Part shown: positions 17,080 to 24,875 of the stretch, one piece after another
How the letters are laid out: each line of letters opens with the position of its first letter
Position numbering within the stretch: position 1 is the first letter of the stretch
Source of the DNA: Bin87 sp965203195
Lineage (GTDB): Bacteria; Chloroflexota; Dehalococcoidia; Lucifugimonadales; UBA3495
NCBI GenBank assembly: GCA_965203195.1
Contig: OZ241860.1
Location: 3,348,001 to 3,412,000, forward strand
Reading direction: 5' to 3'
Length of the DNA: 64,000 bases
The notes under the pieces: model-generated
What the model was told of the DNA's origin: nothing
The model's database searches: none
Seen by the model: the letters and a program-made list of their open reading frames with translations, nothing else
Translations under genes and position numbers: made by a program

Positions 17080-17432
17080 AATCAAGTCAACCTTGCTTGC
17101 GGGCGCCGGTTTGCGGGCCGGCCGGCGACGCCCGTGGTTCCCCCGGCGCGGCGCGCCGGCGACGGGATTGTAGCCTAACGGGCCGGGCGGCGGCAATTCG
17201 CGGCGCTGCTCCGTTCCGCGCGCCGGCGGGCATTGCTGCGTTGCGTTTCGTCGCACACTGGTCGCCGGCGGCAACTACCGGCGCCGGCGGTCGCTTTGAC
17301 GATGGCGGTTGCTTGCGGCATTATACCCGGCGCAGAGTGGCGCGGCGCAGCGCAACGCATGGCAAGGCAACACAGCGCAGCGTAGCGCAACGCAGCGACA
17401 CTTGCGGACGGATACTTACGGAGGGAATAACG
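17080..17432. other. Divergent intergenic region with imperfect GCGCAGCG repeats
   Basis: About 350 bases between a CaiB gene and a dehydrogenase gene that run in opposite directions. From about 17330 to 17400 it holds a chain of related octamers (GCGCAGCG, GCGCAACG, GTAGCGCAACGCAGCG). Promoters for both genes must lie here, but no clear -10/-35 pair is seen. Confidence 0.5.
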
Positions 17433-18524
17433 ATGGCGGTTCACGAAGTGCAAGGGGTCATCGCGCGGAGCAAGGGGGCGCCGGTGGAGCTGGCGCCCAT
17501 ACTGGTGCCGGAGCCCGGCCCGGGCGAGGCGCTGGTGCGGGTGCAGGCGTGCGGCGTGTGCCACACCGACCTGCATTACCGCGAGGGGGCCATTAACGAC
17601 GAGTTTCCGTTTCTGCTGGGACACGAGGCGGCCGGCGTTGTGGAACAGGTGGGAGACGATGTCGGCAATGTGCGGCCGGGCGACTTTGTCATCCTGGCCT
17701 GGCGGGCGCCCTGCGGGAACTGTCGTTCCTGCTGGCGGGGGCGGCCCTGGTACTGCTTCGCCAGCCGCAACGCGCAGCAGAAAATGACGCTGGCCGACGG
17801 CGGCGCGGCGCTGTCGCCGGCATTGGGCATCGGGGCCTTCTGCGAGGTGACGCTGGTGGACGCTTGGCAGGCGGTGAAGGTTGACCCGGCGGCCAGCCCT
17901 TTGGCGGCGGGGCTGATCGGCTGCGGCGTAATGGCGGGGCTGGGGGCGGCCGTCAATACGGGCGGCGTAAGCCGGGGCGATTCGGTGGCGGTCATCGGCT
18001 GCGGCGGCGTGGGCAACGCGGCGGTGGCGGGGGCGCGGCTGGCCGGCGCCCATACCATCATCGCCGTGGATATTGACGACCGCAAGCTGGAATGGGCCCG
18101 GGGGCTGGGCGCCACTCACACCGTCAACTCTACGCAGACGGACGCGGTAGAGGCCATTCGCGCCCTCACCGGCGGCAACGGCGTGGATGTGGCCATTGAG
18201 GCCGTGGGGAACCCGGCTACCTACGAGCAGGCGTTCTACGCGCGGGACCACGCCGGCACGGTGGTGCTGGTGGGGGTTCCCGACCCGACGATGAGAATCG
18301 AGCTGCCGCTGCTGGAAGTGTTCGGGCGGGGCGGGGCGCTGAAATCGTCGTGGTACGGGGACTGCCTGCCCACGCGGGACTTTCCGATGCTGATTGACCT
18401 GTACCGGCAGGGGCGGCTGGATCTGGACGCTTTTGTGAGCGAGCAGATTGGCATTGGCGATGTGGAGGAGGCGTTTGCGCGGATGGGGCGGGGCGAGGTG
18501 CTGCGGTCGGTGGTGACGCTGTAG
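17433..18524 (+). CDS. Zinc-dependent alcohol dehydrogenase, S-(hydroxymethyl)mycothiol dehydrogenase-like
   Basis: 363 residues starting at MAVHEVQGVIA, with GGAGG about 8 bases upstream. Catalytic zinc ligands: C in CGVCHTDLHYREG, HE in LLGHEAAGVVEQVGDD, and a later Cys (IGCGVMAGLG). Structural zinc: APCGNCRSCWRGRPWYC. NAD-binding GCGGVGNAAVAGARLAGA. The opening residues and the segment RPWYCFASRNAQQKMTLADG closely follow actinobacterial MscR, which oxidises the formaldehyde-mycothiol adduct. Whether this organism makes mycothiol is unknown, so another thiol or a plain alcohol/aldehyde substrate remains possible. A strong hairpin after the stop suggests a monocistronic transcript. Confidence 0.9.
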   Translation: MAVHEVQGVIARSKGAPVELAPILVPEPGPGEALVRVQACGVCHTDLHYREGAINDEFPFLLGHEAAGVVEQVGDDVGNVRPGDFVILAWRAPCGNCRSCWRGRPWYCFASRNAQQKMTLADGGAALSPALGIGAFCEVTLVDAWQAVKVDPAASPLAAGLIGCGVMAGLGAAVNTGGVSRGDSVAVIGCGGVGNAAVAGARLAGAHTIIAVDIDDRKLEWARGLGATHTVNSTQTDAVEAIRALTGGNGVDVAIEAVGNPATYEQAFYARDHAGTVVLVGVPDPTMRIELPLLEVFGRGGALKSSWYGDCLPTRDFPMLIDLYRQGRLDLDAFVSEQIGIGDVEEAFARMGRGEVLRSVVTL

Positions 18525-18561
18525 GGCGGAATTGACCGGGCGCAGGCAGCGCGCGGATACG

Positions 18562-18595
18562 CTCCGGCCGCCGGCAAAACCGCCGGCGGCCGGAG
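18562..18595 (+). terminator. Perfect GC-rich hairpin after the dehydrogenase gene
   Basis: CTCCGGCCGCCGG and its reverse complement CCGGCGGCCGGAG flank a short CAAAACCG loop, 38 bases after the stop codon. There is no U tract, so it is a putative terminator or RNA-stability element. The right arm ends next to the ribosome binding site of the following gene and could also mask it. Confidence 0.6.
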
Positions 18596-18613
18596 GATGG
18601 GCGAGGATTGGGA

Positions 18614-21427
18614 ATGACGACCCGCGAACACGAACATACGCTGAATGTCTGGCTGGCCGAGGAGCTGAAACGGCAGGGCCTGGACGCCGTTGCGGAACGG
18701 CCCGCCCAACGCCGGCGCGTTGATGTGAAGGTTATCCTGCAACGCACCCGGGGCGGCGCGGAGGTAGTGGTGGCCGTGGAAGCCGAGCAGGGGCAGAACC
18801 CGTCCAATATGGCGGAGGCGGTCAGGGACGCCGAAGCCCGCCTGCCCGGGCGGCAGAACCTGGCGCGGTGCGCCGTCGCCCTGTGCTACCCGGATTTGAC
18901 CACGCCGGAATCGCTGCCCACCGCGCAGCTGATGTGGACGGTGCGCGACGGCCAGGCGGATGCCGGGGCTGCCGCCGGCGCCGCCTCGTGGCAAAGAGGC
19001 AATGTGGAAGCGTTGGCCACGGCGATACGCCTGGCGCCGGCCCAGTTGGGCGATCCGGACGGGGCGGCGGCTACCCTGTCCAGCAGCCTGGACACCGCCG
19101 TAACCCGCCTGGCCGAAAGTCAGAAGCGGATGCTGGCGCAGGCCCTGGATCTGCCGGCGCAAACCAGAAACGGGCGGCGCGTCCGCAACCCCTGGGACGC
19201 GCCCGCCAAGCGCGCCCTGCTGGTGATCGCCACCGCCGTGATGTTCCACTCCCGGCTGGACGTCCATCTGCCCGATTCCCGCCCGGAATGCGACAGCCGC
19301 ACCGGCGAACCCTTCCCCGGCCCCTGGCCGCCGGTGCGGGCGCAGATCTGCGCCGTGGGCAGCGACTCCATTGGCCGGGGCTCCGTGGGCCGGGATCCCG
19401 TAGGCAGTTATCTGACGGCCTGGGAACTGATTCTGGCGCTGGACTACAAGCCCATCTTTGAGACGGCCCGGGCGGCTCTGCTGGCGGTGCCGCCGGATCC
19501 GTCTTTCGGCGAGGCGGTGGGCATTGCCGCCGAGGCGGCGCTGGCGGCGGCCCGCGACACCGCCAGCTACCGCCACGACCTGCTGGGGCGCATTTTTCAT
19601 ACCGTGCTGGACACGGCGCGCTACGACGGCTCTTTCTACACTACTACGCCGGCCGCCACTTTGCTGTCCTGCCTGGCCATTCCGCAGGATTTATGCGACT
19701 GGCAGGACGCCGCCGCCATCGCGCGGCTGCGGATAACCGACCCGGCCTGCGGCACCGGAACTTTGCTGATGGCCGCCGTAGAACGCATCCGCGAACTGGC
19801 GCCACAGTCACGGGACAATCCTCACCTGGCCAGCGCGCTCATTGAGCAGGTGTTGAGCGGATTTGACATTAACCTGACGGCAACGCATATGGCCGCCACG
19901 ACGCTGGGGCTGCTGTCGCCCACCACCCATTTTCGCAGTTTGCAGATTGGGCGGGTGCGGCTGGGCGTTGACGAGGCCGGCAAGACGCACCTGGGGTCGC
20001 TGGAGTTTCTGGGCAACCGGCAACCGCGCATAATGCCGTGGCCCAATGCGGCGCAGCTGGTGGCGCAAGTTGACACCGGCGACGAGATTGCCGTAACTGA
20101 ACCGGCCGACCTGGTGATTATGAACCCGCCCTTTACCCGCGACAGCCTGCGCCATGACCAGTTCAGCCGGGAGGAGGAAAGGAAAATCAAAGACCGGGAG
20201 AAAGAGCTGTTCGCCAACAGCCCGGCGCATATGTCCAGCAACGCCGGGGCTTTTCTGGTATTGGCAGAACATATCAACAAATCGGATGCCGGCACGTTGG
20301 CCTCGGTCTTGCCACTGGTGGCGGCCACCGATAAATCCGGTCATCGGGTACGCAAGTATCTGGGGCAGCGTTACCATATTGAGGTCATTGTCACCTCCCA
20401 CGATCCGGAGCGTATCTATTTTTCCGAAAACACCAGCATTGGCGAGATGCTGCTGGTGTGCCGGCGCTGGGCGGGCCGGAAAAAGGACAAACCGCCCACG
20501 CAGGTGGTCAACCTGGCGCGGAACCCGGCGACGCCGGCAGAAGCGATTGATGTGGCGCGCGCCATCGCAAACGGCACGGTGGCCACCCGGAATTACGGCA
20601 CCGTTCAGGAATGGCCGGCGTCTAAAATTGCCGCCGGCGACTGGAACGGCGTTCAGTTTCTCAGTCCATACTTGTGCCAACGGCACGCCGAACTGGCCCG
20701 GGGGGATCTGTTTCCGTCGGTTCGGCTGGACACAATCGCCGACATCGGGCCGGCCGGCCAAAGGATACGGGACGCTTTTACGCGGTCGGAAATGCCGGAT
20801 GTCGAAGGCCGGGTGGCTTTGTGGCAGCACGAGACCGATGTAATCCAAACCATGGCGGCGCGGCCGGATACGCACCTGGTCGCCAAGCCGTCCAAAGCGC
20901 ATTTGGCGGAAAGGTACTGGCAGCAGCGCAGCCGGCTGCTCTTGCCGGCCCGCCTGTTTTTGCCGTCCACGCGGCTGGCGTCGGTGCTTATGGATACGCC
21001 GTGCCTAGGTTCTGCGTGGGCGCCGTGCCGGGTCAGGCACACCAAAAGCCGGCCCGAGCAGCTGGAAATGGCGCTGTGCGCCTACCTCAATTCGTCCGTT
21101 GGCATACTGGCGGCTTTGGGGGAGCGTTCCAACCGGAAGCCGACTTATCCGCGCTTTTCGCTGGACGATCTGCGCAACCTGCCGGCGCCGGATTTTGCGG
21201 CCATCGGCCCTGATGCGGCCGGTCGGCTGGCGGCGGCCTACGAGGCTCACGCCGGCAGCGTCCTGCTGCCTTTGCCGCAAATGGACGGCGACCCGGCGCG
21301 GCGGGCGCTGGATGCGGCGGTGGCGTCCGCGCTGGGCGTGGACGGGGAGGTGGCGGCGACCATCCGGCGGCAACTGGCCGCCGAGCCTTCGGTGACGGGG
21401 CAGCGGTATGGTTACAGCGCGGAGTAG
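18614..21427 (+). CDS. Large class I (N6-adenine) DNA methyltransferase with N-terminal nuclease-like domain
   Basis: 937 residues; ATG at 18614 preferred over a TTG two codons earlier because GCGAGGA is 7 bases upstream. Residues ~10-130 resemble a restriction-endonuclease fold: RRVDVKVIL supplies the Asp and VVAVEAEQGQ the E-x-E/Q part. The centre is helical. Methyltransferase motif I is DPACGTGTLL (~376) and motif IV is NPPF (~504). The last ~200 residues (ALWQHETDVIQTMAARP, LNSSVGILAALGERSNRKPT) look like a target-recognition region. The layout resembles type IIG/type I HsdM-like or BREX/DISARM-type methyltransferases. No separate restriction or specificity subunit is adjacent. A convergent NYN nuclease gene overlaps its 3' end. 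Confidence 0.85.
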   Translation: MTTREHEHTLNVWLAEELKRQGLDAVAERPAQRRRVDVKVILQRTRGGAEVVVAVEAEQGQNPSNMAEAVRDAEARLPGRQNLARCAVALCYPDLTTPESLPTAQLMWTVRDGQADAGAAAGAASWQRGNVEALATAIRLAPAQLGDPDGAAATLSSSLDTAVTRLAESQKRMLAQALDLPAQTRNGRRVRNPWDAPAKRALLVIATAVMFHSRLDVHLPDSRPECDSRTGEPFPGPWPPVRAQICAVGSDSIGRGSVGRDPVGSYLTAWELILALDYKPIFETARAALLAVPPDPSFGEAVGIAAEAALAAARDTASYRHDLLGRIFHTVLDTARYDGSFYTTTPAATLLSCLAIPQDLCDWQDAAAIARLRITDPACGTGTLLMAAVERIRELAPQSRDNPHLASALIEQVLSGFDINLTATHMAATTLGLLSPTTHFRSLQIGRVRLGVDEAGKTHLGSLEFLGNRQPRIMPWPNAAQLVAQVDTGDEIAVTEPADLVIMNPPFTRDSLRHDQFSREEERKIKDREKELFANSPAHMSSNAGAFLVLAEHINKSDAGTLASVLPLVAATDKSGHRVRKYLGQRYHIEVIVTSHDPERIYFSENTSIGEMLLVCRRWAGRKKDKPPTQVVNLARNPATPAEAIDVARAIANGTVATRNYGTVQEWPASKIAAGDWNGVQFLSPYLCQRHAELARGDLFPSVRLDTIADIGPAGQRIRDAFTRSEMPDVEGRVALWQHETDVIQTMAARPDTHLVAKPSKAHLAERYWQQRSRLLLPARLFLPSTRLASVLMDTPCLGSAWAPCRVRHTKSRPEQLEMALCAYLNSSVGILAALGERSNRKPTYPRFSLDDLRNLPAPDFAAIGPDAAGRLAAAYEAHAGSVLLPLPQMDGDPARRALDAAVASALGVDGEVAATIRRQLAAEPSVTGQRYGYSAE

Positions 21428-22083
21428 GGCGTGGCCTGTTCACGCTGGAATGCGTGGCGCAGGTCGGGGATGTTCAGGTTGCCCCAGCACGCTTGGGACA
21501 ATTCCGATGCGCTGGGCGGGAAGGCGCCGTGTATTACAATGACGCCTCTTTTCCCCAGAAATTCTGCCACCGGAACAAAATCTCGCTCCGACGATACCAG
21601 CACTGCAACATCATAATTAGAATCCCACGCCAGGCTAATCATATCAGTAGCAATGCGCGTGTCGACGCCTTTTTCCTCGGCGCTGCGCAGATCGGCGCTA
21701 CATTCCGGCAACGGGCAAAAACGCACTGCGGTGTGACAAGATGGGCAGGTAAGGAATCCCCTGGCGCGTCTCGGAGTCATAGAGACGATTACCCCCGGAA
21801 ATTTGCCGACGGTGTTTGCCATCCAGCGGCGCAACCCGGCGTCTTTATCGCTGCTTGGATCGTAGGAGCCATAGACATTCATTCCCTGGTACACCGCCAG
21901 AGCTGCGGGGTTGACTATTTCCCCGGCCAAACGCGCCAAGCCGGGCCCCAAGCTGCGCCAGTCAACTTTGTATCCTTCGTCATAAAATCCGCGTTGGCGC
22001 ATGGAGATGTCGAAGTTCCAGAAATCCACGAAAATGCGTACCCGCAAAGTAGTCACAGCGGCAGAATTATCCGGCGCAAGCAT
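21412..22083 (-). CDS. NYN-domain (PIN-like) nuclease with zinc-ribbon insert
   Basis: 223 residues of the LabA/DUF88 type, predicted metal-dependent RNase. First acid in RIFVDFWNFDIS. The second acidic cluster is EKGVDTRIATDMISLAW. The third is DVAVLVSSERDFVPVAEFL, where the usual G/S-D-x-D is S-E-R-D. A CPSC...C segment near residue 113 resembles half a zinc ribbon, common in this subgroup. GGAG lies about 7 bases before the ATG. Its 3' end overlaps the methyltransferase gene by 16 bp, tail to tail, so antisense interference is possible. A second NYN gene lies near 56.3 kb. Confidence 0.88.
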   Translation of the reverse strand: MLAPDNSAAVTTLRVRIFVDFWNFDISMRQRGFYDEGYKVDWRSLGPGLARLAGEIVNPAALAVYQGMNVYGSYDPSSDKDAGLRRWMANTVGKFPGVIVSMTPRRARGFLTCPSCHTAVRFCPLPECSADLRSAEEKGVDTRIATDMISLAWDSNYDVAVLVSSERDFVPVAEFLGKRGVIVIHGAFPPSASELSQACWGNLNIPDLRHAFQREQATPYSAL

Positions 22084-22350
22084 AAAAACTCCAATGTGAA
22101 TGCAGGGGCGCGGTGAGCGCCCCTGGGGTTCTAATAGCCAAGTTGCCGGTTGCCCCGTATGGCCGGGCGGCCCCCTGGCGGGTTATTCTGCCTTTTACAA
22201 TAGCCGATAACGGAACTGGTGTCAATGCTGCGTTAGGCAAAAACCGGAGCCATTCGGTATGCTCTCTGCAATTACAACGCACACGGCGGTAACAGCCGTA
22301 GCCCCTTGGCCCTGGGTTATAATTGCGCAGCAACCGGGAGGATGAACGCT

Positions 22351-22749
22351 ATGACTGCTACCGACATCACCGCTACTACCGCCGCTGCCGCCGTTGCGCA
22401 TCACCGCAAGCGGAGCCGGCAGTCCCTGGCCCAGGCGGACGCCGCGCTGGAACGGGGCGAAACGGAACAAGCGTCCCAGGCCATCTGGGAAGCCGCCGCC
22501 CACGGCGTGCGCGCCGCCGCCGCCCGGCGGGGTTGGCCCTATGCTACCCACTGGGATTTGGGCCAGGTCATCATCCGGCTGATGCAGCACGAGGGCGGTT
22601 CCATTGACCTGAACACCAACTTTTTTATTGCCCACGCCTTCGACCGCATCGACCGGGCCTGGGAAATACCGATTGAGGATGACGACATTCGCTACGCCAA
22701 AGGGCCGGTGACGGAGTTCCTCAATATGCTGGAGGCTATGGACCTGTGA
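22351..22749 (+). CDS. PaREP1/HEPN-like protein
   Basis: 132 residues. GGGAGG lies 9 bases before this ATG; an ATG three codons earlier abuts that site. A TATAAT at 22318-22323 is a possible -10 box. RKRSRQSLAQADAALERGET, then EQASQAIWEAAAHGVRA, is the PaREP1-type helical core; ATHWDLGQVI and SIDLNTNFFIAHAFD follow. It is a homologue of the 167-residue protein near 3 kb. The gene downstream overlaps it by 4 bp (GTGA) and is a related, truncated copy, so this was a tandem pair. Function unknown; small HEPN proteins are common in toxin-antitoxin and RNA-targeting systems. Confidence 0.75.
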   Translation: MTATDITATTAAAAVAHHRKRSRQSLAQADAALERGETEQASQAIWEAAAHGVRAAAARRGWPYATHWDLGQVIIRLMQHEGGSIDLNTNFFIAHAFDRIDRAWEIPIEDDDIRYAKGPVTEFLNMLEAMDL

Positions 22750-22841
22750 GCGCATCCCAACGCGTAGCCCACTACCGGGAACGCAGTTGGCGTTTTCTGA
22801 GCCGGGTTGACGATGAGCTGGCGCAAGGAGAGCCGGAAATG
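22746..22841 (+). pseudogene. N-terminal fragment of a second PaREP1-like gene, cut by IS1-family element
   Basis: A GTG start overlaps the stop of the preceding gene as GTGA. The frame reads VSASQRVAHYRERSWRFLSR, then VDDELAQGEPEM, clearly related to AHHRKRSRQSLAQADAALER of its neighbour. It ends at the left inverted repeat of the IS1-family element. No continuation of the frame is found beyond the right end of the IS cluster, so the rest of the gene has been lost. Confidence 0.7.
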
Positions 22842-23674
22842 GGTATTTTCAGCACGTGCTGGTGATATAATTGGGGCCGGATTTTGCCACTGCCGGAGGT
22901 AATCCCATGGCCGCCGCCCGCTCCTACCGCGACGATCTCCAGTGCCCCCACTGCGGCTCCAACTGACTGCCCAAAGACGGACATTCCCGGGGCAAGCAAA
23001 CCTACCGCTGCCGCCTGTGCCACTACCGCTTCACGCCCGACGGCAACCGCCACTACTACTCGGAACAGATCAAAGAACAGGCCATCGATATGTACGGCGA
23101 AGGCATGGCCATAGCCGCCATCAGCCGTGTTCTGGAGGTCAAGCTGGGCACCGTGTACGAGTGGGTCAAAAAAAAGTCCGGTGGGCCCTGGGGATTTGGG
23201 CCTGGGTGACCATGCAGCGCCAGCGGTGGGGCATTGTGCCGGCCATATCTTTTGACGAGATGTGGACTTATCAGCAGGCGCGACATGGCAAGAAGCGGCG
23301 GGAAGTGTGGATCTGGACGGCGGTGATTGAGCTGCTTGACGGCCGGCGGTGCGTGGACTTTGAGGTGGGCGACCGCAGTGGAGAAACCTTTCTGCGGTTG
23401 TACGAGCGGTTGCCGGAGGCGGAGCGGTACTACAGCGATGACTACGGGGTGTACGGGAGCTGGCTGCCGGCAGAGCGGCACATCGTGGGCAAGGGCAAGC
23501 TGGCGAACCGGAATGAGGGATTGCATTCGGAGTATCGCGGGCGGTTGAAGCGATTGGCGCGGGCCACGACGGGCTACACGAAGCAGGTGTGGGCGCTGCG
23601 TGGTTCGCTGGCGTTGCTGTGTTTGCGTCCGCGGCGGGGCCAAAAATCCGATGCCAGCGCGTGTTGAAAATACC
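22842..23674 (+). mobile_element. IS1-family insertion sequence (833 bp)
   Basis: Terminal inverted repeats: GGTATTTTCAGCACGTGCTG at the left, and the reverse complement of GGTATTTTCAACACGCGCTG at the right, with 2 mismatches in 20. It holds the two overlapping insA/insB-type frames. No target duplication is visible: the left flank is CCGGAAATG and the right flank TTTCAAACA, so the flanks have been rearranged or deleted. A second IS has inserted immediately outside the right end. Confidence 0.88.
22907..23667 (+). pseudogene. IS1-family transposase (InsA/InsB frames, internal stop)
   Basis: The first frame encodes an InsA-like zinc finger and helix-turn-helix: CPHCGSN, a TGA stop at codon 20, then LPKDGHSRGKQTYRCRLCHY and a helical DNA-binding part. 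It ends in WVKKK at a run of eight A followed by G (23168-23176). The second frame is the DDE part: SFDEMWTYQ, YYSDDYGVYGSWLP, NEGLHSEYRGRLKRLARATT. It lies at -1 relative to the first, as in IS1, where -1 slippage at A-AAA-AAN makes the fusion. The TGA inside the zinc finger should abolish the full product, so the copy is probably dead. Confidence 0.85.
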
Positions 23675-23683
23675 TTTCAAACA

Positions 23684-24764
23684 GGTAGCGTTTCGTTTTA
23701 GGTGGTTTGGTTATAAAATGGGGGTACATTGCCCGCCCCGCCCCCGCCGGAGATGCGCCGCTATGGGACTGCTGGACCACCTGGAAACCCAACTGGAACG
23801 CCAAATCCCCGCCCAACTGCAAGCCACCCTCCAACAAGCCTTGGACGATTACCAGCCCCTCTGCGACCGTTGCCGCCTGGCCATGCATCGCCATCATCGC
23901 TACGCCCGCGCCATTGCCACCAGTTACGGCGAAGTCCGCCTCCAAATCCCCGTGTTCCGCTGCGGGCAGTGTCGTCGTATGGCTGGCGGCATGACGCTGC
24001 TGGGCGATGAAATGCGCCACCAGCGGTTTTCCAAAAAACCGTGACATCGCCATCAGTCTGGCCGCGCAGGGATTGAGCTACGCCCGCGCCGGAAACTGGG
24101 TGGGCTGCGTCAAGAGTACGGTTTGCCAGTGGCTGGCGAAGGCGCCTTTGGCCACGCCGGAGTTGCCGCCGGACGGAACGCTGGAACTGGATGGCCTGTG
24201 GACGCGAACCCGTAGCGGGCATGCCGAATTGAAGGCAATCCGCGCTGCCGCTACGGGAACGGCGTTGGGGGCTTTTGGTTCCTGGGCGGAAGTGATTGAC
24301 CGGGCCTGGCAGCAGGGGGCGCAGCGTCCGCAGCATCTGGTCAGCGATGGGGACGGGGCCATCGCGTCTGGCATTGAGCTGGTCTATGGCGGGGAAGCGC
24401 CGCATCAGCTGTGCGCGTTTCACCTGCTGCGAGAGTACCGGCGGAACATTGGGATGGCGGGTTTTGCGGCGGCGCGGCGGTTGTTGGACGCGGGCAGTCT
24501 GGCGGAAGGTCGGGCATGGGCGCGGCGAATTATGCGGGCGACGGATGGGGTAGCGCGTTACTGGTGCGAGAAAGCGTTGTCCAAAGGACTGCGCCACTTG
24601 GCGACGGGGCAGGCGAGGCATCGGACGACATCGCGCTTGGAGCGGCACAATCGTGAGTTGCGGCGACGGGAGAAGCTGGGGACGGTGTGGACGGAGCACA
24701 ACCTGCTGGCGTTGCTACAGGAGCAGGGCCTGATCAACCAAACCACCTAAAATGAAACGCTACC
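23684..24764 (+). mobile_element. Insertion sequence of uncertain family (1081 bp) nested at the IS1 end
   Basis: The ends GGTAGCGTTTCGTTTTAGGT and, at the right, the reverse complement of GGTAGCGTTTCATTTTAGGT match at 19 of 20 positions, and the identity continues (GGTTTGGTT). TTTCAAACA is directly repeated at 23675-23683 and 24765-24773, a 9-bp target duplication. Insertion occurred directly outside the IS1-family right repeat. A diverged remnant of the left end occurs near 55.24 kb, so the family has been active here before. Confidence 0.9.
23763..24750 (+). CDS. DDE transposase encoded in two overlapping frames (+1 shift at A6)
   Basis: The first frame (MGLLDHLETQLERQIPA...) encodes a helical N-terminus and a zinc-knuckle-like FRCGQCRRM, and stops after QRFSKKP. 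The second continues as FPKNRDIAISLAAQGLSYAR and carries the catalytic core: TLELDGLWTRTRSG, LVSDGDGAIASGIEL, CAFHLLREYRRNIG, RLERHNRELRRREKLGTVW. The join is at CCAAAAAACC and needs a +1 shift (or loss of one A). It could be programmed slippage or a mutation. The D...D...(H)LLRE pattern is of the Mutator/IS256/ISL3-like DDE type, but I cannot name the family. The stop TAA lies within the right end. Confidence 0.75.
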
Positions 24765-24875
24765 TTTCAAACACGGCGCGCTGAATTAGCGAGCGTGTGC
24801 CGCTTGCTGCGCGCCGGTGGAATGACGAGGACGGGCGCGGCAGTGACAGGGCCGGGAGGCGGATACCCCGAGGTA

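Noticed and set aside
22842..24764. Composite transposon made of two copies of one IS
   Set aside because: The two elements have different ends and transposases, and one lies directly against the other without cargo between them.
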